Positions 7,671 through 16,591 of a stretch of DNA of 64,000 nt are shown here, in pieces. The notes under the pieces are model-generated. The model did not search any database and was not told where the DNA came from. It saw nothing but the letters and a program-made list of their open reading frames with translations. The DNA lies in NCBI GenBank assembly GCA_023391835.1, contig JAEWAE010000024.1:1-64000 (forward strand), read 5' to 3'. The position numbers and the translations under genes were made by a program. The DNA is from Bacillota bacterium. Its GTDB lineage: Bacteria > Bacillota > Clostridia > Oscillospirales > Ethanoligenentaceae. The number at the start of each line of letters is the position of its first letter. Within the stretch, counting starts at the first letter, position 1.

Positions 7671-10600
7671 ATGTTTGGCTTGAAAAAGAAAAAATGGATG
7701 GCGGGAGTTTCCCTGCTGCTGGCGTTGCTGATCCAGCTCAGCGTGCTCACGCCGTTTTCCGTACGCGCGGCGGGTACCACGGACGCGGGGACGACCGTAA
7801 GTTTTCCGTTCATCGACACGATCACCCTGACAGACACCACCACCGGCAAGGTGCTGGGCGGCACTGATGTGACCGGCGTGGGCAAGAGCGACGCGGTGTC
7901 CGTCGAGTACGATTTTTCCATTCCCAACGGGCAAAGCGTGGCGGCGGGCACAACCTATACCTTCACGATCCCGAATCAGATTGCGCTTTCGATTGCTGCC
8001 GACCCCGGCTATCTGACAAAGGATCTCTACGATTCGGATAACGTCAAAATGGCCACTGTCAAAATCGATAAAAGCGGCAGCGGCACGGTCACTTTCGAAA
8101 ATTACACGGCGACTCACTCCAATGTGGGCGGCAAATTCACCCTTTCGGGGCAATTCGATCCGAGTAATATCGGCAACACCACTCCGGTGCCGATCGAATT
8201 CGACCTCAACGGCACCAACGACCCGGTCAACGTCTATTTCAGCCAGCCGGCGACCACTGACGAAAAATCCGGCTCCTATGACGCGGCAACGGGAACCGTC
8301 ACCTGGACGGTGAAGCTCAACACCAATCTGACCACTGTGACAAACGGCGATTTCACGGACGTCATCACCCCCGGCAAGCCCGCCAGCGGCAGCGACGACC
8401 CGAGCCAGACCTATGTGGACGGCTCTTTCAAAGTGACAAAGAGCGACGGCACGACGGTCGTCTATAACAGCGCCGACCAAAGCGGCGCGGGGACGTTTAC
8501 CTATACGCCGGCCCAAGCAGGCGACACCGCCAAGACCGGCACGCTGGATTATAAATTTGCCGATTCGATCTCCGAAACGTATTTTGCCACTTTTAAAACC
8601 AAGCTGAGCGACCCCTCGCAGTATTTCGGCAAGAGCGTATCCAATCAGGCCAAATTCAGCCACGACGGCACCAGTGAAACACCCTCCGCTTCCGTGCAGG
8701 TCGGCACACCGGATTACATCGACAAGACCGGTACATACAACAGCACAACCAAGCAGATCGATTGGACCGTCAAATTTAATAACGACGGCTATTCCCTGCA
8801 CAGCGTGACCGTCACCGACCCCCTGCCGACCGGGCTGACGCTGGATAAAAGTTCAGTGAAGCTGACGGTGGGCGGTGCGACGAACACCGTGACCGAAGGT
8901 GGTGCCGTGGGCCAGTTCAGCTATACCGGCACTACGCTCGTCTATAGTGCGGGCGATATCACAAAGGCCGAGACGTTGAGCTTTTCGACCGATCTGCCGG
9001 CGGATTACTGGCAGCAGAACCACACCGGCAACCAGTTCCCCAACACGGCCACCATAAAATCGGTGGGCGACAATTCTTATCTGGACAAAGGCGCAACCGG
9101 CTCCTCAGACGGCGTGGGTATCGGAAACTCGGTCGTTGCGAAAACCGGCGCCTATAACAAGGAAAATCACACGATCACCTGGACGGTGACTGTCAACGGG
9201 GACAAACAGTCCCTCGCCGACGCGCAGCTCACCGACACGATACCCGCGGGGCAGGCATATCAGGGCGATTTTTCGGTCACGGCCAGCTCCGGCGGTGTAC
9301 CAAACAACGGTGCCACCGGCGGCACGGCGCCCACGGTGACGGCGCCCGGCGACCCGGCCACCGGTAACACGACGCTCTTTTACGATTTCGGAAGTACGTC
9401 GGCTTCCTACACCATCGTCTATACCACAAAGGTACTCGACCCGGCCGCGTGGGCCGGCAACAGTAATATTGCATACACCAACAAGGCGGTGCTCAACCCG
9501 GGCGGGGGCATTCCCTCCTCCACGGTCACCGGCAGCACACCCGTCAGCTCCGACGTGATCGATAAGTCGGCCGCGAGCTACGATTACACCACCCATGAGA
9601 TCACATGGAAAATCGTTGTCAACCAGAGTCAGCTGCCGCTGACAAACGCAGTGGTCACGGACGTGCTCAAAAACACCGCCAGGACCACCGGACTGGATGA
9701 TTTCGACCTGGAGACCGGCTCCATCCAGGTGAACAACGCCGTGATCGGCACCGGTGTGGGCAGCACGCCCTATTATGCCTACGATACGGGCAGCAAGACG
9801 CTGAAAGTATACCTGGGCGATCTCAACAGCAGCACCGACCAGGCAAGCCGGACTAAAATCATCACGTTTATAACCAAGCTCAATAAGACCGGCGCGGATT
9901 ACGACAGCTATTTCGGCCAAAACGGGAACCACACCATCCAGAATATGGCGTCGCTTTCCACGGATGAAAACTCCAACACCGACAGCAATGTGGCAAAGCA
10001 GACCATTGGCAACACCCTGGTGGGCAAGACCGGCAACTACACGTCGGGCAAAGCCTACATCGACTGGGCGGTGGAAATCAACCAGAACGGCATTGCCATC
10101 AGCAACCTCAAGCTGACGGACACGCTTCAGGAGGGTCTGGAGCTTGACACTTCGTCGGTGAAGCTTTATAAGCAGACGCTCACCGCCAGCGGCAGCCTGA
10201 CGCCCGGCGTGAACTATTCGGGCGGAACCCTGACCGTAGGCGGCACCCCCGAAAAGCTCACAGGCGACAACATCGCCTATGACGCCTCAACACGTACTTT
10301 CACCTTCACCATGCCCTTGCCCGTCACACAGCAGCCCTATCTGCTGACTTTCCGCACCACAGTGGCGGACACGGTCGCTTCGGGCACCTCTTTCAGCAAC
10401 CAGATCTCATTTGCCGGCGAAAGCTCGGGCCAGCAGAGTACCACCGGCGGCACGCAGGTAGCCTTCTCATCACTCGACGGCACCGCCTGGGGCACGACCG
10501 GCAGCGTCACCGTCCAGAAAACGGACACGGCCGGCGGTGCAGGTCTCTCGGGGGCCGAATTCGGGCTGTACGACCAGTACGGCAACCTGCTTCGGATATC

Positions 10601-13037
10601 CGCGCCGACCGCCTCGAACGGCAACGCCGTGTTCAGCCACCTGCTTTTTGACACGCAGTATACGGTGAGCGAATACACGGCGCCCGACAACTATGAAAAA
10701 TCCGCCGACTCGTATACCTTCAAGCTCAACAGCGACGGTACCATTCAGATGCTGGATGCCTCGGGCAACCCGAGCGGCAGCCCGAAGAGCGGCCCGCTGG
10801 TGCTCAAAGACACCCGGAAAGTCGGCACAGTGAGCTTCACCAAGACGGGCGACGGCAACCAGCCGCTGACCGGCGCCGTCTTTGCACTCTGTGACGCAAG
10901 TGGGAACGTGCTGGGCGGATATCCGGCCGTGACCACCGGCTCGGACGGCGTCGTAAAGTTTTCGAATATACCCTACGGCAGCTATCAGATCAAAGAGACC
11001 TCCGCCCCGGGGGGCTACCTGCCGCTGACCATCCCCGTGGATCTGACCGACGGCAACGCCGCCATCGTGACCACCGGCACCAGCCACACGCTGGATCTCG
11101 GCACAAAGCAGGATAGCGCCGGCGGCAGCCTGACCGTGCTGAAGAGCGGAGCCGAATATGCGGGCGGGCCGACGGCCGCGCTGGCAAACGCTGTCTTCGA
11201 AGTGCTCGACAGTGCAGGCAAAACCGTCGGCCAGGCCGTCACGACCGACTCCAATGGGCAGGCCGCCTTTTCAAACCTGCCGGTGGGCAGCTACACACTG
11301 CACGAGGTATCAGCGCCCGCAGGCTACCAGACCGTGGCGGATGATGCCTTCACCATCTCGGCAGGCGACAGCGCCGCCCAGAGGCAGCTCACCTATCGTG
11401 TGACCGACGTCAAAAAAGCCGGCAGCATCCAGTTTGTCAAGACCGACGGGCAGAATCCTCTGCCGGGCGCTGTTTTCAAGCTTTATGACGCCGATGGGAA
11501 AAATCCCGTCTCCAACGCAGGCGGCGTGATGGCGGCCACGTCGGGGGCCGACGGCAAGGTGCAGTTCACCGACGTCCCATACGGTTCCTACACAATCGTC
11601 GAGAGCTCCGCACCCGCCGATTACGCCACGATGGACCCCATCCCCGTAACGCTCAGCGACAGCAACGGCGGCACAGCCGACTTGGGAACCGTCGCCGACA
11701 AGCTGAAGACCGGCACCATTCGCTTCACCAAGACCGACGGCTACCATGCCCTGCAAGATGCGCAGTTCACCCTCAGCGGCAACGGTATTACGCCCATGAC
11801 GGTTACTTCGGACAAAAACGGCACGGTGGAATTTGATAATTTGCCCTACAGCGCCCAGCCGTACACCATCAGCGAGACGCAGGCCCCGGCGGCATATTAT
11901 CAGAAAGCCGCCGATTTCACCGTCACCCTGAATGACGCGACCGCCGACGAGAGCCAGACGGTGACGCTTGACAGCCCGGTGGTCGACGTGCCGCTAGGCA
12001 GCATAACCCTCACAAAGACGGGTGCGGACGGCAATCCCCTTCCGGGCGCCGTCTTTGAGGTATACGACGCCTCCGGCCGGCTGGTACAGACTGCCCAGCC
12101 AAGCGGGAGCGACGGCCGGTTTACTTTCACCGGCCTGCCGCTGAATCCCACCGGCGACACCGCCTATACCATTCGGGAAAAAACGGCGCCGGCGAATTAC
12201 GCCAAGACGGCGGATTTCACCGTGACGCTCCAAAACGTCGACGGCAGTCGAGATAAGCTCACGACGGTGGCCGACAGCCTCAAAACCGGCACCATCCAAC
12301 TGCGCAAGGTCGACCAGGACGGCAACGGTCTCAACGGCGCGACTTTCACCCTTTTTGACCCGGTAACGGGCCAGCCGGTGCGCCTGAACGGCGTGACGGT
12401 GCAGGCCGTGTCGAAAACAGTCGGCAGCCAGACGGGCGTCGTGCTTTTCACCGGCATCCCCTACGGCAGCTACACGATCCGGGAAACCGGCGTCCCGACG
12501 GATTATGTGGGCAGCGACGACATCCTCGTCGCCAACCTGACCGACCAGAATCCGGCCGTCAGCCTGAATACGCTCATTCTGGGTACACCGGTGACCAACA
12601 CGATCCGAACGGCGGACATCCGTCTGACAAAACTCGGCACTGGCGGAGCGCCTCTGCAGGGTGCCACCTTCACGCTCTATGACGCGGCCGGCAAAAAACC
12701 GATGTCGCTCCACGGCGCGCCTGTCCGGGCGACATCCGACGCCCAGGGGCAGGTCACGCTCAGCGGGATCCCTTATGGCGATTACACGCTGGTGGAAACC
12801 GCCGCACCGGCAGATTACGCCGTGTGCAGCCCCATCCCGGTCAGCCTGCACACCTCCCTTTTTGACTGTGGCCGTGTAGAGGACGAACTGCTGACCAGCA
12901 CCGTGGCCCCGACAGCCAACCCCAAGACTGGCAACCGGTCGCGGCTCCCATGGACGGAGGCGGCCGTGGTGGCCCTGCTCATCTGCAGCGCAGCCTTCTC
13001 GGGCAAGCTCCGTCTGCACCGGCGCGGGGATCGGTGA
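7671..13037 (+). CDS. Large wall-anchored adhesin with collagen-adhesin-type and SpaA/Cna-B repeats
   Basis: 1788-aa secreted surface protein. A signal peptide (KKKKWM, long hydrophobic run, VRAAG) is followed by an MSCRAMM-like N-terminal domain and five repeats of a collagen-adhesin-type fold, each opening with a Lys-Thr-Gly or similar motif (for example DKTGTYNSTTKQIDWTVKF). From about residue 943 come eight SpaA/Cna-B repeats, each with a Lys near the start (FTKTG, QKTD, VKTD, RKVD) and a Glu before the APxxY motif (KETSAPGGY, REKTAPANY), the expected isopeptide-bond residues. The C-terminus has NPKTG at about 1750, a hydrophobic helix and LRLHRRGDR, a sortase signal in NPKTG form. Start at 7671 follows GAGAGGAG. 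No sortase or pilin partner gene is in the window. Ligand unknown. Confidence 0.92.
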   Translation: MFGLKKKKWMAGVSLLLALLIQLSVLTPFSVRAAGTTDAGTTVSFPFIDTITLTDTTTGKVLGGTDVTGVGKSDAVSVEYDFSIPNGQSVAAGTTYTFTIPNQIALSIAADPGYLTKDLYDSDNVKMATVKIDKSGSGTVTFENYTATHSNVGGKFTLSGQFDPSNIGNTTPVPIEFDLNGTNDPVNVYFSQPATTDEKSGSYDAATGTVTWTVKLNTNLTTVTNGDFTDVITPGKPASGSDDPSQTYVDGSFKVTKSDGTTVVYNSADQSGAGTFTYTPAQAGDTAKTGTLDYKFADSISETYFATFKTKLSDPSQYFGKSVSNQAKFSHDGTSETPSASVQVGTPDYIDKTGTYNSTTKQIDWTVKFNNDGYSLHSVTVTDPLPTGLTLDKSSVKLTVGGATNTVTEGGAVGQFSYTGTTLVYSAGDITKAETLSFSTDLPADYWQQNHTGNQFPNTATIKSVGDNSYLDKGATGSSDGVGIGNSVVAKTGAYNKENHTITWTVTVNGDKQSLADAQLTDTIPAGQAYQGDFSVTASSGGVPNNGATGGTAPTVTAPGDPATGNTTLFYDFGSTSASYTIVYTTKVLDPAAWAGNSNIAYTNKAVLNPGGGIPSSTVTGSTPVSSDVIDKSAASYDYTTHEITWKIVVNQSQLPLTNAVVTDVLKNTARTTGLDDFDLETGSIQVNNAVIGTGVGSTPYYAYDTGSKTLKVYLGDLNSSTDQASRTKIITFITKLNKTGADYDSYFGQNGNHTIQNMASLSTDENSNTDSNVAKQTIGNTLVGKTGNYTSGKAYIDWAVEINQNGIAISNLKLTDTLQEGLELDTSSVKLYKQTLTASGSLTPGVNYSGGTLTVGGTPEKLTGDNIAYDASTRTFTFTMPLPVTQQPYLLTFRTTVADTVASGTSFSNQISFAGESSGQQSTTGGTQVAFSSLDGTAWGTTGSVTVQKTDTAGGAGLSGAEFGLYDQYGNLLRISAPTASNGNAVFSHLLFDTQYTVSEYTAPDNYEKSADSYTFKLNSDGTIQMLDASGNPSGSPKSGPLVLKDTRKVGTVSFTKTGDGNQPLTGAVFALCDASGNVLGGYPAVTTGSDGVVKFSNIPYGSYQIKETSAPGGYLPLTIPVDLTDGNAAIVTTGTSHTLDLGTKQDSAGGSLTVLKSGAEYAGGPTAALANAVFEVLDSAGKTVGQAVTTDSNGQAAFSNLPVGSYTLHEVSAPAGYQTVADDAFTISAGDSAAQRQLTYRVTDVKKAGSIQFVKTDGQNPLPGAVFKLYDADGKNPVSNAGGVMAATSGADGKVQFTDVPYGSYTIVESSAPADYATMDPIPVTLSDSNGGTADLGTVADKLKTGTIRFTKTDGYHALQDAQFTLSGNGITPMTVTSDKNGTVEFDNLPYSAQPYTISETQAPAAYYQKAADFTVTLNDATADESQTVTLDSPVVDVPLGSITLTKTGADGNPLPGAVFEVYDASGRLVQTAQPSGSDGRFTFTGLPLNPTGDTAYTIREKTAPANYAKTADFTVTLQNVDGSRDKLTTVADSLKTGTIQLRKVDQDGNGLNGATFTLFDPVTGQPVRLNGVTVQAVSKTVGSQTGVVLFTGIPYGSYTIRETGVPTDYVGSDDILVANLTDQNPAVSLNTLILGTPVTNTIRTADIRLTKLGTGGAPLQGATFTLYDAAGKKPMSLHGAPVRATSDAQGQVTLSGIPYGDYTLVETAAPADYAVCSPIPVSLHTSLFDCGRVEDELLTSTVAPTANPKTGNRSRLPWTEAAVVALLICSAAFSGKLRLHRRGDR

Positions 13038-13070
13038 TTTTCCCCGGACCGGATGGACTCTAAAATGACA

Positions 13071-13107
13071 AGCCGCCGTGCTCCCTTGCGGAGCACGGCG
13101 GCTTTAT
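13071..13107 (+). terminator. Intrinsic terminator of the adhesin gene
   Basis: A 14-bp perfect stem (AGCCGCCGTGCTCC with GGAGCACGGCGGCT), a 5-nt loop and a short T tract, 34 nt after the adhesin stop codon. Confidence 0.85.
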
Positions 13108-13273
13108 CTGTCGGGCGGCTGTGTCACAAGAGCAGCCTGGCTGGGTCACCTAGACCGCTGAATGACACCGGCCCGACAGTTCCACCGGCTCGGCCATGGC
13201 TGTAAGGGGCTACGGATTGAGCCGCCCGCTTTACCGCGTGGGCCGGGAAATTCACAAAGCCTGCATTTTTCAT

Positions 13274-13302
13274 GTCGCAGCGGCCGGGCAAAATGATATA
13301 AT
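13274..13302 (+). promoter_or_regulatory. Probable promoter of the hydroxyacyl-CoA dehydrogenase gene
   Basis: A consensus TATAAT at 13297-13302 is 54 nt before the chosen start codon. The hexamer 17 nt upstream (GTCGCA) is a weak -35. The rest of the 13108-13355 spacer shows no coding signal. Confidence 0.5.
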
Positions 13303-13355
13303 ATTAACAGGCGGCCCATCCGGCCGCCGCACTCAAACAAAGGATGTGGCAGATC

Positions 13356-14300
13356 ATGCAGGCAAGACCCATTCATAAAGTCGTACTGGCCGGCGCGGGC
13401 ACCATGGGTACCTCCATGTCGCAGATTTTTGCGGCTCGCGGATACGATACCGTTTTGTATAACCACCGGGCGGCCACGCTGGAACGTGCCCGCCGGATGA
13501 TCGATCTAAATCAGCAGGCGCTGGTGCAGACCGGCGACCTGACTCCCGCCGAGTCGGATGCCGTCAGGAAACGGATTTGTCTGACGGCGGACGAGGATTG
13601 CTTCGGCGACTGCGACATTGTCGTCGAGTCGATTGTGGAAGATATGGCCGTCAAGCGCACCTTCTGGCAGAAAATTTCCGCTCTCGTGCGCAACGACACT
13701 ATCCTTACCACCAACACATCGGGGCTTTCCATCACCGCCATCGCGGAAGCGGTGAAAGACCCCGGGCGGTTCTGCGGCATGCACTGGTTCAACCCGCCGC
13801 ACCTGGTGCCGCTGGTGGAAGTGATCCAGGGTGAACAGACGCGGGAAGAGACCGCCCTGGCGGTCTTCGACCTGGCCGAGGCGATCGGCAAAAAGGCCGT
13901 GCGGGTCAAAAAGGACGCCAAGGGCTTCATCGGCAACCGACTGCAGTTGGCAGTGCTGCGGGAGGCTATGCACATCGTGCAATCCGGCATCGCGGATGCC
14001 CAGGATGTGGACAACGCCATCAAATACGGCATCGGCTTCCGTTACGCCTGCCTGGGGCCGTTGGAAACAGCCGATTTCGGCGGGCTGGATATTTTCTATC
14101 ATGTGGCGGAATATCTGGTGCCCGACCTGTGCAGTTCTAAGGAAGTCCCGCCGCTGCTGAAAGAAAAGTATGAAAAAGGCGAGCTGGGTGTCAAGACCCG
14201 GAAGGGATTTTACGACTACAGCGGCGACAAGGGGGAAAAGGCCATCCGGGAACGGGATGAGAAATTCATCCGGCTGTATCGCGCACTGTATCAGAAATAA
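13356..14300 (+). CDS. 3-hydroxyacyl-CoA (3-hydroxybutyryl-CoA) dehydrogenase
   Basis: NAD(P)-dependent oxidoreductase interconverting 3-hydroxyacyl-CoA and 3-ketoacyl-CoA, as in butyrate/caproate-type fermentation or fatty-acid turnover. The 314-aa protein opens with a Rossmann fold (VVLAGAGTMGTSMSQ), carries TTNTSGLSI, the catalytic region GMHWFNPPHLVPLVEVI with the active-site His, and the C-terminal helical domain ending in GVKTRKGFYDY, all typical of the HBDH/FadB family. I prefer the ATG at 13356 over 13344 because AAAGGA is 11 nt away rather than overlapping. The gene is monocistronic, bounded by its own promoter and a strong terminator. No thiolase, crotonase or acyl-CoA dehydrogenase genes are adjacent, so the pathway cannot be fixed. 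Confidence 0.9.
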   Translation: MQARPIHKVVLAGAGTMGTSMSQIFAARGYDTVLYNHRAATLERARRMIDLNQQALVQTGDLTPAESDAVRKRICLTADEDCFGDCDIVVESIVEDMAVKRTFWQKISALVRNDTILTTNTSGLSITAIAEAVKDPGRFCGMHWFNPPHLVPLVEVIQGEQTREETALAVFDLAEAIGKKAVRVKKDAKGFIGNRLQLAVLREAMHIVQSGIADAQDVDNAIKYGIGFRYACLGPLETADFGGLDIFYHVAEYLVPDLCSSKEVPPLLKEKYEKGELGVKTRKGFYDYSGDKGEKAIRERDEKFIRLYRALYQK

Positions 14301-14317
14301 GCCGCGGAGTCGGCACA

Positions 14318-14367
14318 CCGCGCAGATTTCCCGGCGCTACATGCCGGAAATCCGCGCGGTTTTCGTT
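14318..14367 (+). terminator. Intrinsic terminator after the dehydrogenase
   Basis: A long interrupted stem (CCGCGC...GATTTCC...GGC paired with GCC...GGAAATC...GCGCGG) followed by TTTTCGTTATTT, 18 nt after the stop. Confidence 0.85.
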
Positions 14368-14453
14368 ATTTGTCTGTTTGTCCGTCATATTTTTCGCCGT
14401 TCCCGGATATTCTGGTAAAGGAATTACAGAATACAATGACTGAGGGGAACGGT

Positions 14454-14597
14454 ATGCTTAAAGCCTTGCTGATCGGGGCAGCCATCGCCGCCGTCCTGCT
14501 GTCGGCGGGGCTGTTATACTGCTGTCTGGTAGCAGCAGGCCGGGCCGACCGGGCGGACGAGCGGAGAAGACACGCGGATGCTGCCCACCGGCGATAA
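14454..14597 (+). CDS. Small single-pass membrane protein, unknown function
   Basis: Putative 47-residue protein. ATG at 14454 follows GAGGGGAAC at good spacing. Residues 4-26 form one hydrophobic helix (ALLIGAAIAAVLLSAGLLYC), followed by a charged cytoplasmic-type tail rich in Arg and Asp (GRADRADERRRH). I do not recognise a family. It lies between two terminators, in its own space, which supports a real gene, but its size makes the call tentative. Confidence 0.5.
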   Translation: MLKALLIGAAIAAVLLSAGLLYCCLVAAGRADRADERRRHADAAHRR

Positions 14598-14613
14598 TAC
14601 TTGCCGACGGCAT

Positions 14614-14655
14614 AAACAGGGCCCCGCTCCTGAAAATGAGACGGGACCCTGCCGG
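14614..14655 (-). terminator. Terminator of the cysteine-rich protein gene
   Basis: On the minus strand, CAGGGTCCCG pairs with CGGGGCCCTG (one mismatch) and is followed by TTTAT. It starts about 20 nt after the stop codon of the leftward gene. Confidence 0.6.
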
Positions 14656-14673
14656 AATAATCGGATCAAACCC

Positions 14674-15042
14674 TCAGCAGCCACACTTGCACGGGCCGGC
14701 ATCCGCCCCGTGGCAGACGATTCCCAACGGGTCGGCGGTGGTGGCGGCGCCGAAGGTAATCGGCACTTCCACGCAGATGCGCTGCCGCACCACAAAAGAG
14801 CAGCTCCCGCAAGGTTCGCATTTGCCGGTGCAGGGGCCGATTTCCGGGCGGGACATGCAGTGCGTGGAAATGGGGCCGATCTCGACGATCGGATCGATGA
14901 CGACCTTCGCCGAAATACACACATCCTCATGGACCACATTTTTGCACACGCCCTGTGCCGTTTTGCGGCAAGCGGTATCCGCTTTTTCCATGGCGGCGCG
15001 GGGCGTAATCTTTTCAGCAGAGCTGGATTCACAGGGTATCAA
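14674..15042 (-). CDS. Cysteine-rich hypothetical protein
   Basis: About 122 aa with 15 cysteines, many in pairs (CTGKCEPCGSC near the middle and CKCGC at the end). No signal peptide or membrane helix is visible. The preferred start is the TTG at 15042, which has AGGTGGG 7 nt upstream; the alternative GTG at 15054 overlaps that Shine-Dalgarno. Regular beta-strand-like stretches (VVIDPIVEIGPIST, RQRICVEVPITFGA) and the many cysteines recall spore-coat or surface-layer structural proteins, or a metal-binding protein, but I cannot assign a family. It is isolated with its own terminator. Confidence 0.7.
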   Translation of the reverse strand: MIPCESSSAEKITPRAAMEKADTACRKTAQGVCKNVVHEDVCISAKVVIDPIVEIGPISTHCMSRPEIGPCTGKCEPCGSCSFVVRQRICVEVPITFGAATTADPLGIVCHGADAGPCKCGC

Positions 15043-15119
15043 AAATGATCCCACCTTTCATTGACTTCTACTGTATTATATGACAAGCCATGGACAAAGG
15101 TGAGACCGGTGAAATGGGC

Positions 15120-15768
15120 TCAGCGCGGCTGCCGTGTGCACGTGCCGACGGAGTCGACCGCCTGCAGCCCGCTCAGGGAGTGGAAACAGCATCCCACCCC
15201 CGCCCAGTCGGGCGGTGCCAGTTTGGGGCAGGATATGGGGTAATTCACCACCCAGTAATCCATGTCGTGAATCATCTGGTGATACCGGATAAGCCGGCTC
15301 AGGTCGCGATTCTGCACGGCCTGGCGCACCAGACTTTCCATAGCGGTCAGGCCGGCGTGGAAGAGGGTGTCATTTTCCAGTGCCGCCGCTTTTTCCAGCG
15401 CGGCGACAATGGTGTCGCCATCCCGCTGGTTGTCGATGGGCTCGCTGCCCGGGTATTGGATGCGGCCCAGATGCTCCCATTCCTCCCAGCAGATGCTCTG
15501 CGGGTCAGCCAGTCGGGTCGACAGGGATTTATGGATGAAATCGTTCTAAATGGTCACGTGCTGCTCATGGACAACATTCCGAAGGGTCTGGATTTTTGCG
15601 CTGTCCAGCCCGGCAAAAGCCCGCAGCCGACGTGCGGGGCCCTACCCGCTGCGCCATAAGCGATAGCTCCAGCGTCATGTGGAACGCCACCGCCATGCCG
15701 ACCATGACCGCAACCAACGCCGCCACGGGAACCAAGGCGCCTGCCGGATGTCCGTTCACGGCCCACAC
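15120..15768 (-). pseudogene. Broken membrane-anchored protein gene (frameshift plus in-frame TAG)
   Basis: Continuous coding character runs across two disruptions. The first frame starts at a GTG (15768) with a hydrophobic anchor (LVPVAALVAVMVGMAVAFHM). Near 15636-15643, at a CCCC run on the minus strand, an extra base shifts the frame; removing it continues as GPARRLRAFAGLDSAKIQ. An in-frame TAG at 15546-15548 follows, after which coding resumes as NDFIHKSLSTRLADPQ and runs to the stop at 15120 with no further break. The restored protein would be about 215 aa: one membrane helix and a soluble helical domain. I do not recognise the family. It lies 33 nt after the Tim44-like gene and was probably co-transcribed with it. 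Sequencing error is an alternative to true decay. Confidence 0.6.
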
Positions 15769-15801
15769 TTCCCTTTTCCGCCCGCCGACGGCTTGCGCCG
15801 G

Positions 15802-16545
15802 TCACATCGTATTCAGATTCAGCTCGTCTTTCTGCCGGATCTCGTCGAGGACCCACCGGCCGTCTTCGCGGATGATTTTCCAGTATTCCACAAAGCTGCG
15901 GGGCAGCCGGTCGCCGGATTTGAGCTCCATAGTCCGGTCGTCGACGGTATAGTCGACCATCCGGGCATGGATATAGACCCACATGCGGTCGTTCTGCTCC
16001 CCCGCGGCATCTTCCACGTTGACGGGCATGGCTTCCAGCAGGCGGATATTGTGCAGGATATTTTTTTCGTGGCGGAGCGCCATCCATTCGGATTTCGTAT
16101 GATACTGGTCATAAAGTGACCGGCTCAGGCAATCCCGGGCGATATCCTGGTCGCGTTCCATCCACGCCTGCTGCACCGTATAAAATATATGCCGGACCGT
16201 ACGCCGGTAATCGGCGAAGTCCCAGGTCGGGTCCGCCGCCGCGAGCTTTTCCATGGCGCGCCGCGCACGGACTCCCCTGACATGCACCCGCACGAAAAAC
16301 ACGATCGCTCCGCCCGATGCGGCGAGGGCGAACAAAACATACCCCCCGATATCCGCAAGCGGCGAGGAGGAACCGCCCGACCCGCCGGTGCCGGTGGCAT
16401 GGGCGCCGCCTCCCCCACCACCGGCACCACCGCCGCCGCCTCCGCCACCGCCGCCGGCTCGCGCCAGGGCGGTGGAAACGGGGCAGACGGCCAGAATAAG
16501 CACAAGCAGAGCGCACAATGCGGTGCATTTCATTTTTGACTTCAT
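15802..16545 (-). CDS. Tim44-like domain membrane protein with glycine-rich linker
   Basis: 247 aa. A signal-like N-terminus (KCTALCALLVLILAVCPVS) is followed by an extracytoplasmic linker with runs of 10 and 6 glycines, a membrane helix (YVLFALAASGGAIVFFV), then a C-terminal domain of the Tim44-like/NTF2-like fold (YRRTVRHIFYTVQQAWMERD, ARDCLSRSLYDQYHTK, WVYIHARMVDYTVDDRT, EYWKIIREDGRWVLDEI). Bacterial proteins of this kind are of unknown function; the domain may bind lipid or partner proteins at the membrane. The start at 16545 has only a weak Shine-Dalgarno. It follows the radical SAM gene after 46 nt and precedes the broken gene at 15768, so the three look like one leftward unit. Confidence 0.85.
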   Translation of the reverse strand: MKSKMKCTALCALLVLILAVCPVSTALARAGGGGGGGGGGAGGGGGGAHATGTGGSGGSSSPLADIGGYVLFALAASGGAIVFFVRVHVRGVRARRAMEKLAAADPTWDFADYRRTVRHIFYTVQQAWMERDQDIARDCLSRSLYDQYHTKSEWMALRHEKNILHNIRLLEAMPVNVEDAAGEQNDRMWVYIHARMVDYTVDDRTMELKSGDRLPRSFVEYWKIIREDGRWVLDEIRQKDELNLNTM

Positions 16546-16591
16546 AAATCCGTTCACTCGGTTCCAGGCCGGAACACCGGCCGACAGTATG

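Noticed and set aside
16372..16470. Tandem GGC/GCC repeats as a microsatellite or CRISPR-like element
   Set aside because: They encode the poly-glycine linker of the Tim44-like protein, in frame, with no spacer structure.
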